Positions 1-5,149 of a stretch of 5,149 nucleotides of DNA are shown here, one piece after another. Location of the stretch: assembly GCA_017625185.1 (NCBI GenBank), contig JAGALN010000034.1, positions 1 to 5,149 of the forward strand, read 5' to 3'. The DNA is from Clostridia bacterium. Lineage in GTDB: Bacteria; Bacillota; Clostridia; Monoglobales; Monoglobaceae. The notes under the pieces were generated by a model. The model was not told where the DNA came from. It did no database searches and worked only from the letters and a program-made list of their open reading frames with translations. Position 1 is the stretch's first letter. Every line of letters starts with the position of its first letter. Position numbers and translations under genes: made by a program.

Positions 1-152
1 AAGAGGTGCGGGAAGCCTACCTTTCTGCGATTCCCCTCAAACGGTTCGGACAGGTAGAGGATATTGCGAATCTGGCGGTCTTTCTTGCCAGTGATAAGGC
101 AAAATATATCACAGGGCAGATAATCAATGTTGACGGCGGACTTGTTATGTGA
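1..152 (+). CDS. fabG: 3-oxoacyl-[ACP] reductase, C-terminal part (cut by window edge)
   Basis: This is the last 49 codons (reading frame from base 3, stop TGA at 150-152) of a short-chain dehydrogenase/reductase. The visible tail carries [20 protein letters not shown] followed by [12 protein letters not shown], the well-known C-terminal signature of FabG. FabG reduces 3-oxoacyl-ACP to 3-hydroxyacyl-ACP with NADPH in the cytoplasmic type II fatty acid synthesis cycle. The Rossmann nucleotide-binding region and the Ser-Tyr-Lys catalytic residues lie upstream of the window and cannot be checked. Other SDR enzymes share this tail, but acpP and fabF directly downstream make FabG much the best call. 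The last codons overlap a promoter-like sequence that may serve acpP. Confidence 0.93.
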   Translation, partial: EVREAYLSAIPLKRFGQVEDIANLAVFLASDKAKYITGQIINVDGGLVM

Positions 153-158
153 TATACT
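130..158 (+). promoter_or_regulatory. Predicted sigma-A promoter for acpP
   Basis: TTGACG (130-135) and TATACT (153-158) are separated by exactly 17 bases, and TGA directly precedes the -10 box, giving an extended -10 (TGN) motif. Transcription would start near 165, leaving a leader of about 59 bases before acpP. The -35 box lies inside the fabG codons for the conserved Val-Asp-Gly, so part of the match may be a by-product of protein conservation. It would make sense as a boost for ACP, a very abundant protein. Confidence 0.55.
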
Positions 159-206
159 CTGTAAGAAAATTTGAAAAAAAGAATCCATTATTATATCAAA
201 ATACAT

Positions 207-214
207 AAAGGAGG
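207..214 (+). promoter_or_regulatory. Strong ribosome binding site of acpP
   Basis: AAAGGAGG is a near-complete Shine-Dalgarno match, 9 bases before the ATG at 224, in an A/T-rich leader likely to be unstructured. It fixes the acpP start and fits high expression. Confidence 0.85.
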
Positions 215-223
215 ATTTTAAAA

Positions 224-454
224 ATGGATATTTTTGAAAAGGTAAAGGAAATTACCGTAGAGCAGCTGGGGGTAGACGAGGATGCAGTGACCATGGAAGC
301 ATCTTTCATCAATGACCTGGAAGCAGATTCCCTGGACATCGTTGAACTGATGATGGCTCTGGAAGAAGAGTTCGATATTGAAATTCCTGATGAGGATGCA
401 GAGAAAATCAGCGTTGTTGCTGATGCAGTTGCATACATCAAGGAAAGACAGTAA
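224..454 (+). CDS. acpP: Acyl carrier protein
   Basis: This 76-residue acidic protein has the family's normal length. It carries acyl intermediates as thioesters on a 4'-phosphopantetheine arm in cytoplasmic fatty acid synthesis. The attachment site is Ser36 in the motif [18 protein letters not shown], with the usual DSL core at the start of helix II, the helix recognised by partner enzymes. The start is set by AAAGGAGG nine bases upstream. The gene lies 71 bases after fabG and 112 bases before fabF, so it is part of the fab operon, and a promoter-like sequence at the end of fabG may raise its level. A long perfect hairpin begins 8 bases after its stop codon and could stabilise the acpP transcript. 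No key residue is missing. Confidence 0.98.
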   Translation: MDIFEKVKEITVEQLGVDEDAVTMEASFINDLEADSLDIVELMMALEEEFDIEIPDEDAEKISVVADAVAYIKERQ

Positions 455-462
455 GAACGGCC

Positions 463-494
463 ATTCCGCTGTGTGGGAAACCACACAGCGGAAT
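463..494 (+). promoter_or_regulatory. Perfect 14-bp hairpin downstream of acpP
   Basis: Bases 463-476 are perfectly complementary to 481-494, with the loop GAAA (477-480) closed by G-C pairs, a GNRA-type tetraloop. The stem begins 8 bases after the acpP stop. No T-tract follows (the next bases are CATTCTATAAAAATC), so it is not a classical intrinsic terminator. It more likely protects the acpP mRNA 3' end or marks a processing site. Confidence 0.8.
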
Positions 495-495
495 C

Positions 496-544
496 ATTCT
501 ATAAAAATCTGTAACCGGAACCCGGCTAGAGATTTTTATAGAAT
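496..544 (+). promoter_or_regulatory. Perfect 15-bp inverted repeat upstream of fabF
   Basis: Bases 496-510 pair perfectly with 530-544. The 19-base loop contains a further CCGG/CCGG mini-stem (515-518 with 522-525). Only one base (495) separates this structure from the hairpin at 463-494, so the two could stack. The base of the stem lies 9 bases before the fabF ribosome binding site, which stays free. The stem is mostly A/T and no T-run lies beyond it, so termination is unlikely. RNA processing or mRNA stability is the better guess. Confidence 0.75.
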
Positions 545-553
545 TGACAAAAC

Positions 554-559
554 AGGAGG
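554..559 (+). promoter_or_regulatory. Ribosome binding site of fabF
   Basis: AGGAGG lies 7 bases before the ATG at 567. The same frame stays open back to an ATG at 378, but that part overlaps acpP and both hairpins and codes for nothing FabF-like. This site therefore decides the fabF start. Confidence 0.9.
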
Positions 560-566
560 AAAAACT

Positions 567-1799
567 ATGAGAAGAGTTGTTATCACCGGTGTAGGTGCTG
601 TAACTCCGGTTGGAATTGGCAAGGAGGAAATGTGGAAGAACATCAAGGCAGGTATCTGCGGTGTTGGCCCTGTCACCAGATTTGATGCGTCAGAGTATGC
701 CTGCCAGATTGCAGCAGAGGTAAAGGACTTTGATGTGACACAGTTTGTCGATAAGAAGGAAGCAAAGCGGATGGATCTCTTTGTCCAGTATGCCGTAGCT
801 GGTGCAAAAATGGCGGTGGAGGATGCCGGCCTTATCATGGAGCAGGAAGACCCGGAACGGGTTGGCTGTGTTTTGGGCAGCGGTATCGGCGGTATCGAAA
901 CCACTTGTGAGCAGCATGCCCGGCTTTTGGAGAAAGGTCCTGGCAAGGTCAGCCCCTTTATGATCCCCATGATGATTTCCAATATGGCAGTGGGTCAGGT
1001 ATCCATCATGTTTGGATGTAAGGGCGTGAATCTGACCACGGTGTCTGCTTGTGCTTCCGGAACCGACGCCATCGGTCAGGCGTTTCTTGCTATCCAGCGG
1101 AACGATGCCGATGTAATCATCACCGGCGGTGCAGAAGCCACGGTGACCCCTATTTCTCTGGCAGGATTTTCTTCGATGAAGGCACTCAGTACTAAGAATG
1201 ACGATCCTCAGCACGCCTGCTGTCCCTTTGATGCAGAGCGGGATGGTTTTATCATGGGCGAGGGCTCCGGCATCATGGTATTGGAGGAACTGGAGCACGC
1301 TAAGGCGAGAGGTGCCCATATTATTGCCGAGATTATAGGTTACGGCTCCAGCAATGATGCGTATCATATGACCGCACCGGCGCCTGAGGGTGAGGGCGGC
1401 GCCCGTTGCATGGCTTTGGCTGTGAAGAATGCGGGAATTAAGCCGGAGGATGTGGACTATATCAACGCCCATGGAACCTCCACGCCCTATAATGATAAGT
1501 ATGAAACTGCGGCAATCAAAACCGTATTTGGCGACCATGCCTACAAACTGGCGGTCAGCTCCACCAAGTCCATGACCGGACATATGCTGGGCGCTGCCGG
1601 CGGTATTGAGGGTATCATTACGGCTTTAGCACTGGAAGAAGGGTATCTTCCCGCAACCATCAACTATCGAAATCCCGACCCGGAATGCGACCTTGATTAT
1701 GTTCCCAATCAGGGCAGAGAGGCAGAGCTTACCTATGCACTCTCCAATTCCCTGGGCTTTGGCGGACACAACGCATCCATTGTCTTAAAGAAATACTAA
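567..1799 (+). CDS. fabF: 3-oxoacyl-[ACP] synthase II (KAS II)
   Basis: This 410-residue protein has the usual FabF length. It condenses malonyl-ACP with a growing acyl-ACP, with loss of CO2, the chain-elongating step of type II fatty acid synthesis in the cytoplasm. It begins with the typical [15 protein letters not shown]. The active-site triad is intact: Cys162 in [11 protein letters not shown], His302 in NAHGTSTP and His339 in [15 protein letters not shown], with the conserved Lys334 beside it. The C-terminal gating loop LGFGGHN (396-402) is present. The two histidines mark a FabB/FabF-type enzyme rather than FabH, and the length, Ile107 in GSGIGG and the clostridial fab context favour FabF. 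The start at 567 is set by AGGAGG. The gene follows acpP after a structured 112-base gap and is followed by a terminator-like hairpin before rnc. Confidence 0.97.
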   Translation: MRRVVITGVGAVTPVGIGKEEMWKNIKAGICGVGPVTRFDASEYACQIAAEVKDFDVTQFVDKKEAKRMDLFVQYAVAGAKMAVEDAGLIMEQEDPERVGCVLGSGIGGIETTCEQHARLLEKGPGKVSPFMIPMMISNMAVGQVSIMFGCKGVNLTTVSACASGTDAIGQAFLAIQRNDADVIITGGAEATVTPISLAGFSSMKALSTKNDDPQHACCPFDAERDGFIMGEGSGIMVLEELEHAKARGAHIIAEIIGYGSSNDAYHMTAPAPEGEGGARCMALAVKNAGIKPEDVDYINAHGTSTPYNDKYETAAIKTVFGDHAYKLAVSSTKSMTGHMLGAAGGIEGIITALALEEGYLPATINYRNPDPECDLDYVPNQGREAELTYALSNSLGFGGHNASIVLKKY

Positions 1800-1806
1800 A
1801 GGAAAT

Positions 1807-1843
1807 AAAAGTGCCGCTTTTCCACCGGAGAAGGGCACTTTTT
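1807..1843 (+). terminator. Terminator-like hairpin (attenuator) between fabF and rnc
   Basis: Bases 1807-1815 pair with 1834-1842 (nine pairs). After a bulged G1816, 1817-1823 pair with 1827-1833 (seven pairs, one G-U), leaving the loop ACC. The 3' side ends in five T (1839-1843), so it resembles an intrinsic terminator for the fab operon. It ends two bases before the rnc ribosome binding site and leaves no room for a later promoter, so partial readthrough must feed rnc. The long stem could also be an RNase III target. Confidence 0.65.
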
Positions 1844-1845
1844 GC

Positions 1846-1850
1846 GAGGA
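1846..1850 (+). promoter_or_regulatory. Ribosome binding site of rnc
   Basis: GAGGA lies 6 bases before ATG 1857 and selects it over an in-frame TTG at 1842, which sits inside the T-tract of the preceding hairpin and has no Shine-Dalgarno sequence of its own. Confidence 0.8.
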
Positions 1851-1856
1851 ATACTT

Positions 1857-2510
1857 ATGAAACTGGACTATGAATTTAAAGACCCCCAATTACTGGAAAA
1901 GGCATTGACGCACATTTCTCTTGCCAACGAGCGGGGGGTTGAGAGCAATCAACGTCTGGAGTTTTTAGGGGACAGTGTCCTCTCTTTGGCAGTAACCGGA
2001 TATATCTACCGGGAATTCAAAGAGATGGATGAGGGACGCCTGACCGAGATTCGGGCGGCGGCCGTTTGTGAAAAATCTCTGGCTGCGGCGGCACGAAAAC
2101 TGCATATGGGCGAGGCTATCAAATTTGGAAAATCCGAAGCGGTCTGCGGTGGCAAGGATAAAGACTCTATTCTGTGTGACACCTTTGAGGCAATTTTGGG
2201 TGCCATGTACTTGGATGGGGGATTTGACGTTTGCAGGGATTGGGTGCTGAAAAACCTGAAAGAAACCATTCAGGCGTCTGCCAGTCTGGATTTTACCAAT
2301 TATAAGTCGGAGCTTCAGACCTACTTCCAGAAACGGGATAAAGGAACCGATGTGGTTTCTTACCGTCTGATCAATAGAGAGGGACCCGACCATAATCCCA
2401 CATTTGCGGTAGAAGCGGTCTATCGTGGCAAAATCATCGGCAGTGGCAGCGGCGGGAGCCGGAAAGAAGCGGAGCAGCAGGCGGCGAAGCAGGCGTTTTT
2501 GGCACTATGA
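1857..2510 (+). CDS. rnc: Ribonuclease III
   Basis: This 217-residue endonuclease cleaves double-stranded RNA in rRNA precursors and in structured mRNAs. The N-terminal catalytic domain (about 1-140) has the signature NQRLEFLGDS (31-40), with Glu35 and Asp39, and the second half-site CDTFEAILGAMYLDGG with Asp108 and Glu111. These correspond to E. coli Glu41, Asp45, Asp114 and Glu117. Gln32 replaces the E. coli Glu38, a change the family allows. A double-stranded RNA-binding domain follows (about 146-216), ending in the typical GSGSGGSRKEAEQQAAKQAF. Its length is normal. The start is ATG 1857, preceded by GAGGA. The gene lies 57 bases after fabF behind a terminator-like hairpin and overlaps the next gene by four bases (ATGA), so the two are probably translated together. 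In Bacillus, rnc likewise follows fab genes and acpP. Confidence 0.96.
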   Translation: MKLDYEFKDPQLLEKALTHISLANERGVESNQRLEFLGDSVLSLAVTGYIYREFKEMDEGRLTEIRAAAVCEKSLAAAARKLHMGEAIKFGKSEAVCGGKDKDSILCDTFEAILGAMYLDGGFDVCRDWVLKNLKETIQASASLDFTNYKSELQTYFQKRDKGTDVVSYRLINREGPDHNPTFAVEAVYRGKIIGSGSGGSRKEAEQQAAKQAFLAL

Positions 2511-3475
2511 GATACTATAATATCCCCATCTTCATTCCCCATGAGGGCTGCCCCCATGATTGCAGCTTTTGCAATCAGCGGAAAATTACCGGAGTTACTA
2601 CCACGGTAAAACCCCACCAGGTCCATAGTATGATCGAAAAGCATCTGTCGTTCCTGCCGGATTGTAAGCGGCATATTGAGGTTGCTTTTTTTGGAGGTAG
2701 CTTTACCGGACTTCCCTTAAAGAAACAGGAGAACTTTTATCGGGTTGCCGGAGAATTCAGGGGCGAGATTGACGGAATCCGTTTGTCTACCCGACCGGAT
2801 TATATTAACGCAGAAGTACTTTCCCTTGCCAAAGCATGGGGGGTTACTACCATCGAATTAGGTGCCCAAAGTGCCTTTGATAGGGTGCTGGTTCAAAACC
2901 TGCGAGGACATACCTTTCAGGATACCAAAGAAGCGGCGGCGCTGATTCAGGACTATGGAATTGGTCTGGGACTTCAAATGATGACAGGTCTCCCAGGGTC
3001 CAACAGGGAATGGGATATAAAAACGGCAGAATTGCTTGCTGAATTAAAGCCGGATTGCGTGCGGGTTTATCCCACCCTTGTTTTAAATGGAACCGCCATG
3101 GAGCAACAATACCGGGCGGGGGAGTATAGTCCCCAAACCCTGGAGGAAGCAGTGGAAACCGCAAAAAGGGTTTTGACGGTTTTCCGGAATCGGGAAATTC
3201 CGGTGATTCGACTAGGACTCCATGCCGGAGAGGAACTTCGGGAGGAGGGGAACATTGTTGCCGGACCTTTTCATCCGGCATTCGGGGAGCTGGTGGAAAA
3301 CCGTATCTGGCGGGACAGGATAGAAGAAGAGATTAAGAAAACCATATCATTCCCGAAAGAAATTTCAATTCAGGTACCTTTCGGAGAAGTGTCCAAAGCG
3401 GTGGGACAGAAACGATGTAATCTAACGTATTTTCAGGAAAAATACGGCGTATCTGTTAAAATAGAATCAAGATAA
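2507..3475 (+). CDS. Elp3-like radical SAM protein lacking the acetyltransferase domain
   Basis: This 322-residue protein has the radical SAM cluster motif C15-x3-C19-x2-C22 (GCPHDCSFC), which binds a 4Fe-4S cluster that cleaves S-adenosylmethionine. Further family blocks are FFGGSFTG (61-68), RLSTRPDYIN (92-101), IELGAQS (116-122), MMTGLPG (158-164) and RVYPTLVLNGTAM (186-198). The tail, with GPFHPAFGELVENRIW and SKAVGQKR, resembles the C-terminal domain of COG1243/Elp3-like proteins. Full Elp3 is about 500 residues and adds a GNAT acetyltransferase domain for wobble-uridine modification of tRNA; that domain is absent here. The substrate is unknown, and an RNA-related role is only a guess from family and neighbour. 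The start overlaps the rnc stop (ATGA, 2507-2510) with no clear ribosome binding site, which suggests translational coupling. A strong terminator begins at its stop codon. Confidence 0.88.
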   Translation: MRYYNIPIFIPHEGCPHDCSFCNQRKITGVTTTVKPHQVHSMIEKHLSFLPDCKRHIEVAFFGGSFTGLPLKKQENFYRVAGEFRGEIDGIRLSTRPDYINAEVLSLAKAWGVTTIELGAQSAFDRVLVQNLRGHTFQDTKEAAALIQDYGIGLGLQMMTGLPGSNREWDIKTAELLAELKPDCVRVYPTLVLNGTAMEQQYRAGEYSPQTLEEAVETAKRVLTVFRNREIPVIRLGLHAGEELREEGNIVAGPFHPAFGELVENRIWRDRIEEEIKKTISFPKEISIQVPFGEVSKAVGQKRCNLTYFQEKYGVSVKIESR

Positions 3476-3500
3476 AAGAACCCCATAAGGGGTTCTTTTT
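3474..3500. terminator. Bidirectional intrinsic terminator between converging operons
   Basis: Bases 3474-3484 pair perfectly with 3489-3499 (11 pairs, core GAACCCC/GGGGTTC) around the loop ATAA. T-runs flank the core on both strands (3496-3500 on +, and the complement of 3474-3477 on -). It starts inside the stop codon of the radical SAM gene and ends 6 bases before the stop of the opposing FHA gene, so one hairpin can end both transcripts. Confidence 0.9.
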
Positions 3501-3505
3501 AAAAA

Positions 3506-4306
3506 CTATTCGTTAATACTCACAGTAAATTCCTGCTTACCAAGGAGAAGCTTATCACCTTTATGGAGTTCAGCTTTATCAAACACCCGTTCTCCGTTGA
3601 CAAAGGTGCCATTGGTGGAGTTTTCGTCCTGAATCAGTACCCTGCCATCTTGGTTTAAAATCTTACAATGAAGCCCTGAAACAGTGATGTCGGTGAGGAC
3701 TAAATCGTTATCGGTTTTCCGTCCTACTGTAGTTTCCGCATAAAGAGGAAGAATCATAAAGTCATTGGTTTTTGTGTTGGTTAAAATCAATTTCGGATAA
3801 ATCTTTTCCTCTACCGGCTCGGGGTCAGGCTCCGGTTCTGCTTCTTCTGCAGGTTCGGGTTCATCTGTAATCTCCGGTTCCATTTCCGGTTCTTCTGCGA
3901 TAGCCTCTTCGGTTTCGAGAGGAGGTTCCGGTTCATTTTCCGGGACAGAAACGATTTCTTCCGGTTCAGTGTCGGTATTTTCCTCTTCGGGTTGGTCAAG
4001 CTCCGTGGCATTAGCCGGTTCTGCCTCAAACACTTCATCGGCAACTGTGTCATTATCCGTTGATGCAGTTTCCTCCATATAGATATCAAAGGGACTTTCG
4101 ATGGATTCTTCTTTTTTCGAAGAGGGTTTTAAGAAAGCAATGCAAAGAAACAAAACGCCAAGCAATGCAATCCCAATACCAATGAGGAGCAGGGAGTCCA
4201 GAAGAGAAAGACCGCCGCTGAACAGGCTCATGGAAACTGGTGCTGCATAGGCAGAAATTCCCAGAACAGGGAGAATGACAAAGGTGGATAAAAGAAATTT
4301 TCTCAT
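3506..4306 (-). CDS. Membrane-anchored FHA-domain protein with long Glu/Pro-rich linker
   Basis: This 266-residue protein probably reads phosphothreonine signals at the membrane. Residues 1-21 look like a signal sequence (MRKFLLSTFV start, possible cleavage after Ala-Tyr-Ala). A hydrophobic segment at about 34-59 is a likely transmembrane helix, followed by basic PSSKK, so the rest should lie in the cytoplasm. Residues 66-167 are very acidic, and the Glu/Pro-rich stretch from about 93 is a probable disordered spacer. The FHA domain (about 171-264) has the family's binding residues: Gly195-Arg196 in TTVGRK, Ser210 and His213 in SGLH, and Asn232 in STNGTFVNG. FHA domains bind phosphothreonine peptides. 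The gene lies 59 bases behind a PP2C-type phosphatase, so the two probably share an operon and pathway. The start is ATG 4306; an in-frame TTG at 4360 lacks a ribosome binding site. The partner kinase and ligand are unknown. Confidence 0.87.
   Translation of the reverse strand: MRKFLLSTFVILPVLGISAYAAPVSMSLFSGGLSLLDSLLLIGIGIALLGVLFLCIAFLKPSSKKEESIESPFDIYMEETASTDNDTVADEVFEAEPANATELDQPEEENTDTEPEEIVSVPENEPEPPLETEEAIAEEPEMEPEITDEPEPAEEAEPEPDPEPVEEKIYPKLILTNTKTNDFMILPLYAETTVGRKTDNDLVLTDITVSGLHCKILNQDGRVLIQDENSTNGTFVNGERVFDKAELHKGDKLLLGKQEFTVSINE
3806..4030 (-). repeat. In-frame GAACCGG repeats encoding the Glu/Pro linker
   Basis: On the + strand CCGGTTC occurs at 3832, 3874, 3886, 3928, 3961 and 4015. 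All spacings are multiples of three (42, 12, 42, 33, 54), so each copy encodes Glu-Pro in the same frame of the FHA protein (linker residues 93-167). The repeats are imperfect and dispersed rather than tandem. They probably reflect the codon choice of a low-complexity linker, and such a tract may vary in length between strains. Confidence 0.6.
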
Positions 4307-4316
4307 AAGTGTAAAA

Positions 4317-4322
4317 CCTTTC
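4317..4322 (-). promoter_or_regulatory. Weak ribosome binding site of the FHA gene
   Basis: GAAAGG (read on the - strand) lies 10 bases before ATG 4306. It is modest in strength and spacing but much better than anything before the alternative TTG at 4360. It directly follows a small inverted repeat (4323-4346). Confidence 0.55.
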
Positions 4323-4346
4323 TGCCTACTGTATTTGTCCGTAGGC
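4323..4346 (-). promoter_or_regulatory. Small inverted repeat before the FHA gene
   Basis: GCCTAC (4323-4328) is complementary to GTAGGC (4341-4346), giving a six-pair stem with a 12-base loop in the phosphatase-FHA gap. In the - strand mRNA it sits directly upstream of the ribosome binding site. It could tune translation or processing, but a stem this short may be chance. Confidence 0.3.
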
Positions 4347-4365
4347 GAAGACCTTTGCAAGGGGG

Positions 4366-5082
4366 TTAAATACGGACCACAATTGCACTGTAATCGTCCA
4401 GAACCTTGGTATATTTGCCCTGGGAACGGTTTTTTTCAACAATTTTTTGCATTTTTTTCAGCCAGTCCTTGGCGGTTCGGGAATGCTTCAGGCAGCGTTC
4501 AATCTGCCGTTCGTGAATGTTTTCCCAGAACCCATCGGTACAAACCAAAAAGCTGTCATTTTTTCGAACTTTGATGGGCTTGGAGAAAGCTGGGACAAAA
4601 TTTTGCTCCATCCCCATCAATCGGGTTACCTTTTGCCGCAGGCGGTCGGTGCGGATTTTCGGGTACCGGAGTTCGCCTGCCTCAAAACGTGCGTAAGAGG
4701 CACTATGGTCAGGAGTAATTTCATAGAGAAGCCGATCCTGCAGATGGTAAATCCGACAATCGCCGATATGTGCCCAAAGGGCAAGGTCACCGTCAGTCAA
4801 GAGAACCGCTGTTGCGACGCCGCCCGGAGAAAGGTCTTCCGTCTGGAAGGAAGTCAACTTTTCCTGGGCATGGTCAAAAAACTGCGGCAGGGTGGAGGTT
4901 GAGATTTCGGATTTTCCTTGAAAGTCTTCCAGAACGGTTTTTACGACAAGGTTGGAAAAGCCTGGAACAGTCTTTCCGTCGGCAACCATAAAGCAGGAAC
5001 AATAAGATTCCTCTGATACGCCGATGGAATCAAATCCCCCTTGCTTTTCGCCGCAGACTGAAACCGAGTCGAAATCCAGCAT
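4366..5082 (-). CDS. Divergent PP2C-family Ser/Thr protein phosphatase
   Basis: This 238-residue protein matches the bacterial PP2C (PPM) fold in length and in its later motifs. Members remove phosphate from Ser/Thr of proteins using two metal ions. Visible motifs are MVADG (32-36, Asp35), GGVATAVLL (87-95), AHIGDCRIYHL (104-114, the usual GDSR/Y block), ITPDHS (122-127), FLVCTDGFWE (178-187, Asp183) and LDDYSAIVV (228-236, Asp229/230). The N-terminus is unusual: the first metal-ligand Asp of the usual TDxGxxRxxNED motif appears to be Val9, only Asp18 fits NED, and the GGH after ADG is absent. Activity may be altered or lost, or the sequence is simply divergent. No signal peptide or membrane segment is seen, so it should be cytoplasmic. 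The start is ATG 5082, preceded by GAGGTG. It is the first gene of an operon with the FHA gene. No kinase is in the window. Confidence 0.85.
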   Translation of the reverse strand: MLDFDSVSVCGEKQGGFDSIGVSEESYCSCFMVADGKTVPGFSNLVVKTVLEDFQGKSEISTSTLPQFFDHAQEKLTSFQTEDLSPGGVATAVLLTDGDLALWAHIGDCRIYHLQDRLLYEITPDHSASYARFEAGELRYPKIRTDRLRQKVTRLMGMEQNFVPAFSKPIKVRKNDSFLVCTDGFWENIHERQIERCLKHSRTAKDWLKKMQKIVEKNRSQGKYTKVLDDYSAIVVRI

Positions 5083-5087
5083 ACCGT

Positions 5088-5093
5088 CACCTC
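5088..5093 (-). promoter_or_regulatory. Ribosome binding site of the PP2C gene
   Basis: GAGGTG (read on the - strand) lies 5 bases before ATG 5082 and supports that start. Confidence 0.7.
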
Positions 5094-5113
5094 AATTATG
5101 TTAATTTAGAATC

Positions 5114-5142
5114 ATTATACATCAAACAAAATGAAAAGTCAA
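5114..5142 (-). promoter_or_regulatory. Strong sigma-A promoter of the phosphatase-FHA operon
   Basis: On the - strand TTGACT (5142-5137) is followed after exactly 17 bases by the consensus TATAAT (5119-5114). The spacer is A/T-rich. Transcription should begin near 5107, giving a leader of about 25 bases before ATG 5082. No clear operator palindrome overlaps it, so expression may be constitutive. Confidence 0.85.
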
Positions 5143-5149
5143 TCGCTAT

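Noticed and set aside
171..197. TTGAAA (171-176) with TATATC (192-197) as the acpP promoter
   Set aside because: The spacer is only 15 bases and the -10 matches poorly. The pair at 130-158 is much better.
378..566. Upstream extension of the fabF frame to an ATG at 378
   Set aside because: It overlaps acpP in another frame and runs through both intergenic hairpins. The encoded residues are not FabF-like, and AGGAGG at 554-559 points to ATG 567, which gives the normal 410-residue length.
544..571. TTGACA at 544-549 as the -35 box of a fabF promoter
   Set aside because: The only possible -10 (TATGAG, 566-571) is weak and covers the fabF start codon, so the transcript would begin inside the gene.
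690..1583. Long open frame on the - strand opposite fabF (297 residues)
   Set aside because: It lies fully within fabF, shows no recognisable domain, and is the usual antisense shadow of a conserved coding gene.
1842..1856. TTG at 1842 as the rnc start
   Set aside because: It lies in the T-tract of the hairpin without a ribosome binding site. ATG 1857 has GAGGA at good spacing and gives a normal RNase III N-terminus.
4307..4360. TTG at 4360 as the FHA gene start
   Set aside because: It has no Shine-Dalgarno sequence and would put 18 polar residues before the signal-like sequence starting MRKFLLSTF.
4275..4902. Open frames on the + strand opposite the phosphatase and FHA genes
   Set aside because: Their translations show no known motif and overlap the well-supported - strand genes, so they are shadows.

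Overview
The window looks like chromosomal core DNA from a low-to-mid GC Firmicute, most likely a clostridium (Lachnospiraceae-like). The reasons are the gene order fabG-acpP-fabF, strong AGGAGG-type ribosome binding sites, sigma-A-like promoter hexamers, and an RNase III gene followed directly by an Elp3-like radical SAM gene, an arrangement I recall from clostridia. The species cannot be fixed from this sequence alone.

Left part (1-1799, + strand): the end of a type II fatty acid synthesis operon. It holds the last 49 codons of fabG (3-oxoacyl-ACP reductase), then acpP (acyl carrier protein, Ser36 as the phosphopantetheine site), then fabF (condensing enzyme with an intact Cys162/His302/His339 triad). 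FabG reduces and FabF elongates acyl chains carried by AcpP. A good promoter-like sequence overlaps the end of fabG and could give acpP extra transcription. The 112-base acpP-fabF gap is almost filled by two perfect inverted repeats (14 bp and 15 bp stems), probably an mRNA processing or stabilising element.

Middle part (1800-3500, + strand): rnc (RNase III) and, overlapping it by 4 bases, a radical SAM gene of the Elp3-like family without an acetyltransferase domain. A terminator-like hairpin ends only two bases before the rnc ribosome binding site. rnc therefore seems to depend on readthrough from the fab operon, and the hairpin could be an attenuator or an RNase III self-cleavage site. A compact hairpin at 3474-3500 ends this transcription unit and probably also the converging one.

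Right part (3506-5149, - strand): a two-gene signalling operon read toward the fab/rnc cluster. A strong promoter (TTGACT, 17-base spacer, TATAAT) drives a divergent PP2C-type protein phosphatase, followed by a membrane-anchored protein with a long Glu/Pro-rich linker and a C-terminal FHA (phosphothreonine-binding) domain. The pair implies Ser/Thr phosphorylation signalling, but the window contains no kinase. The phosphatase lacks part of the usual N-terminal metal-binding motifs. This pair is the least ordinary content of the window. I saw no tRNA, rRNA, CRISPR array, insertion sequence or phage gene.
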